From Saprospiraceae bacterium (GTDB lineage Bacteria; Bacteroidota; Bacteroidia; Chitinophagales; Saprospiraceae), in NCBI GenBank assembly GCA_016714895.1, contig JADKBV010000001.1:930001-994000 (forward strand): a stretch of DNA of 64,000 nucleotides, read 5' to 3'. The stretch's first letter is position 1. The number at the start of each line of letters is the position of its first letter. The translations under genes were made by a program, and so were the position numbers. The notes below the pieces were generated by a model. That model did no database searches, had not been told where the DNA came from, and worked only from the letters and a program-made list of their open reading frames with translations. This document shows positions 62,353 to 64,000 of the stretch, piece by piece.

Positions 62353-63687
62353 CTAATAATATCCGGTGTAATTAAAAGGGCTAATGTTTTTTAAGTCGTT
62401 TTTCAAAATATCCGACACCGGAAGTCCTTCGATAAAATGATGAATGTCTTCCCTGGTGATACTGGTTTTGCCTCTGGTCAGATCTTTCAGCAACTCATAA
62501 GGATTGGGTATACCTTCTTTTCGCAGCACACTCTGAATGGCTTCAGCCACAACAGCCCAGTTTTGGTCAAGGTCATACTCCATTTTTTTGGTATTGACTA
62601 CTATTTTGGACAAACCCTTTTCCAATGAAGCCCAAGCCGTCAACATATGCCCGAAAGGAACACCCCAATTTCTCAAAACCGTACTGTCTGTAAGGTCTCT
62701 CTGCAATCTGGAAACGGGCAATTTTTCGGCAAGGTGACCCAAAATAGCATTGGCGAAACCTAAGTTGCCCTCAGCATTTTCAAAATCAATCGGATTGACC
62801 TTGTGAGGCATGGCAGAAGAACCTATTTCACCGGCAATAACTTTTTGGGTGAAATACTCCATCGATATGTAAGACCAGGTATCTCTGCAAAGATCTATCA
62901 GGATCGTATTGATTCTTGAATACACATGCGCCAACGCTGCCAGATCGTCATAATGAGCTATTTGTGTCGTGTAATGTGATCTTTTGAGACCCCACGAAGC
63001 ACATAATTCGTCTGCAAATGTTGGCCAGTCACATGTCGGGTAAGCAACTTTGTGCGCGTTAAAATTACCTGTTGCTCCGCCAAACTTACACAAAATTGTT
63101 GTTTGCTGTAAAACGACAAGTTGATTCTCAAGCCTTTCCACAAAAACCATAAACTCTTTGCCAAGTGTTGTGGGAGATGCAGGTTGGCCATGTGTTCTGG
63201 CCAGCATTGGAATACCATGATATTTTTCAGCATGTTCTCTAAGTAGTCCTGTAATTTTCAATATGCCCGGTATCAGAATATTTTCCTGACAACTTTTGTG
63301 AGAAAGGGGAATCGCTGTATTATTGACATCCTGAGAAGTCAGCCCGAAATGTACATACTCCCTGAAAACTGAATACGGTGTATTTTCAAGTTTTTCTTTG
63401 ATAAAATACTCAACCGCTTTTACATCATGGTTGGTTGTTTTTTCAATATTTTTGATTCTGACAGCATCCTCTTCAGAAAAGTTTTGGTAGATTTTTTTCA
63501 AATCCTCCAACCCACTTTTGTCTACTGAAAGAATTTTTTGATCCTGTAAAAAGGTAAGTAATCTGATAAAATAATCGATTTCGATTCTGACTCTGAAAAA
63601 AATAAGTCCGTACTCAGAAAAAAAAGGACTGAGTGCGCGGGTTTTATCGGCATATCTTCCGTCGATAGGTGAAATGGCATGCAACAT
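62353..63687 (-). CDS. purB: Adenylosuccinate lyase
   Basis: 444 residues. It cleaves SAICAR and adenylosuccinate in purine synthesis. Fumarase/aspartase-family regions are clear: ISPIDGRYADKTRAL at the N-terminus, FGLTSQDVNNTAIPL, ARTHGQPASPTTLGKEF, and the signature GSSAMPHKVNPIDFENAEGNLG. The PurB form with the N-terminal SPIDGRY fits E. coli-like PurB. It lies between ppk1 (10 bp) and the histidine kinase gene (1 bp). Confidence 0.96.
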   Translation of the reverse strand: MLHAISPIDGRYADKTRALSPFFSEYGLIFFRVRIEIDYFIRLLTFLQDQKILSVDKSGLEDLKKIYQNFSEEDAVRIKNIEKTTNHDVKAVEYFIKEKLENTPYSVFREYVHFGLTSQDVNNTAIPLSHKSCQENILIPGILKITGLLREHAEKYHGIPMLARTHGQPASPTTLGKEFMVFVERLENQLVVLQQTTILCKFGGATGNFNAHKVAYPTCDWPTFADELCASWGLKRSHYTTQIAHYDDLAALAHVYSRINTILIDLCRDTWSYISMEYFTQKVIAGEIGSSAMPHKVNPIDFENAEGNLGFANAILGHLAEKLPVSRLQRDLTDSTVLRNWGVPFGHMLTAWASLEKGLSKIVVNTKKMEYDLDQNWAVVAEAIQSVLRKEGIPNPYELLKDLTRGKTSITREDIHHFIEGLPVSDILKNDLKNISPFNYTGYY

Positions 63688-63697
63688 ATGTATTAAC

Positions 63698-64000
63698 TTA
63701 AGGCTTATTTATTTTGTCCATCAAATGTTTGGATTCTTCCTTTCGTTTGATGTAGTAATAGGTTTCAACCTGAGACCGGACAGCAATATCGCTGGTATTT
63801 TTTTTGTATATATTATCTTGTTTTTCATCCAGCATTCTTGCTTTAACGTTATCATTCAGCTGAATATTCATACAAGTGATGATGTTTTTAGAAATATCAG
63901 GATCATAAACAGGAAAAAGGGTTTCCACCCTGAAATGAAGATTTCTGACCATCCAGTCAGCGGACGAAAGATATACTTCTTCTTGTCCATTGTTATGAAA
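63698..64000 (-). CDS. ppk1: Polyphosphate kinase, C-terminal part, runs off right edge
   Basis: Only the last 100 codons are present. The frame enters from the right edge with FHNNGQEEVYLSSADWMVRN and goes on to RVETLFPVYDPD, IQLNDNVKARMLD and VRSQVETYYYIKRK, all hallmarks of the PPK1 C-terminal catalytic domain, the end of the enzyme that makes polyphosphate from ATP. The annotation depends on sequence outside this window for the rest. Confidence 0.88.
   Translation of the reverse strand, partial: FHNNGQEEVYLSSADWMVRNLHFRVETLFPVYDPDISKNIITCMNIQLNDNVKARMLDEKQDNIYKKNTSDIAVRSQVETYYYIKRKEESKHLMDKINKP

Overview
The window is a Bacteroidota (Bacteroidetes) chromosome segment, most likely from the Saprospiria or a neighbouring class. 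Evidence read from the sequence: promoters with the Bacteroidota -7 element TAnnTTTG sit before many genes; secreted proteins end in type IX secretion (T9SS) sorting domains; PorP/SprF-like, OmpA and 'gliding motility-associated' proteins are present; Shine-Dalgarno sequences are not obvious. No IS element, prophage, CRISPR array or rRNA was seen. One tRNA (His) is present.

Layout. 1-9306 (minus) is the N-terminal 3102 codons of a giant secreted repeat protein that runs off the left edge. It carries about 17 HYR-like units of ~84 residues (six anchors exactly 252 bp apart) and six ~100-residue Cys-rich units. 9307-10337 is AT-rich and gene-free, but holds a candidate structured RNA ending in a strong terminator. 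10.3-19.6 kb holds a frameshifted DUF3089 lipase-like gene, a UbiD decarboxylase, two DUF4252-like genes, ligA (frameshifted), a lipoprotein, and an enoyl-CoA hydratase with the phenylacetate ring-opening enzyme PaaZ. 19.65-23.4 kb is an AT-rich island with a GT39-like glycosyltransferase (frameshifted) and a secreted GH16 glucanase. 23.4-30.0 kb holds a secreted esterase, fbp, an OmpA/HhH pair, a 3-hydroxyacyl-CoA dehydrogenase and a CoA-transferase-like protein. 30.1-37.9 kb is a PorP/SprF-like, PorE-like and 1405-residue CHU_C adhesin set.

37.9-47.8 kb: YigZ, a DMT transporter, pdhB-ribH, then a metallo-beta-lactamase, a degenerate HemC-like protein and a degenerate DEDD exonuclease, a CHAP protein, a propeller/SprB/OmpA fusion, and a frameshifted phosphorylase-like enzyme lacking the PLP lysine. 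47.8-53.1 kb: DUF6249 protein, ECF sigma with a membrane partner, ccmB-ccmC-ccmD, glutamate dehydrogenase and tRNA-His. 53.3-56.6 kb: a remnant secreted ORF, then a vitamin B12 uptake unit (cobalamin riboswitch, BtuB-like receptor, DUF4465 protein). 56.7-64 kb: parC, thyA, a small membrane protein and a minus-strand ppk1-purB-histidine kinase-response regulator series that leaves the right edge.

Four genes are each split by one single-base indel, and all four junctions are compatible with a homopolymer run. The most interesting unexplained items are the run of proteins that keep an enzyme fold but lack catalytic residues (HemC-like, exonuclease-like, CaiB-like, phosphorylase-like), the candidate RNA locus at 9.74-10.0 kb, and the giant repeat protein.
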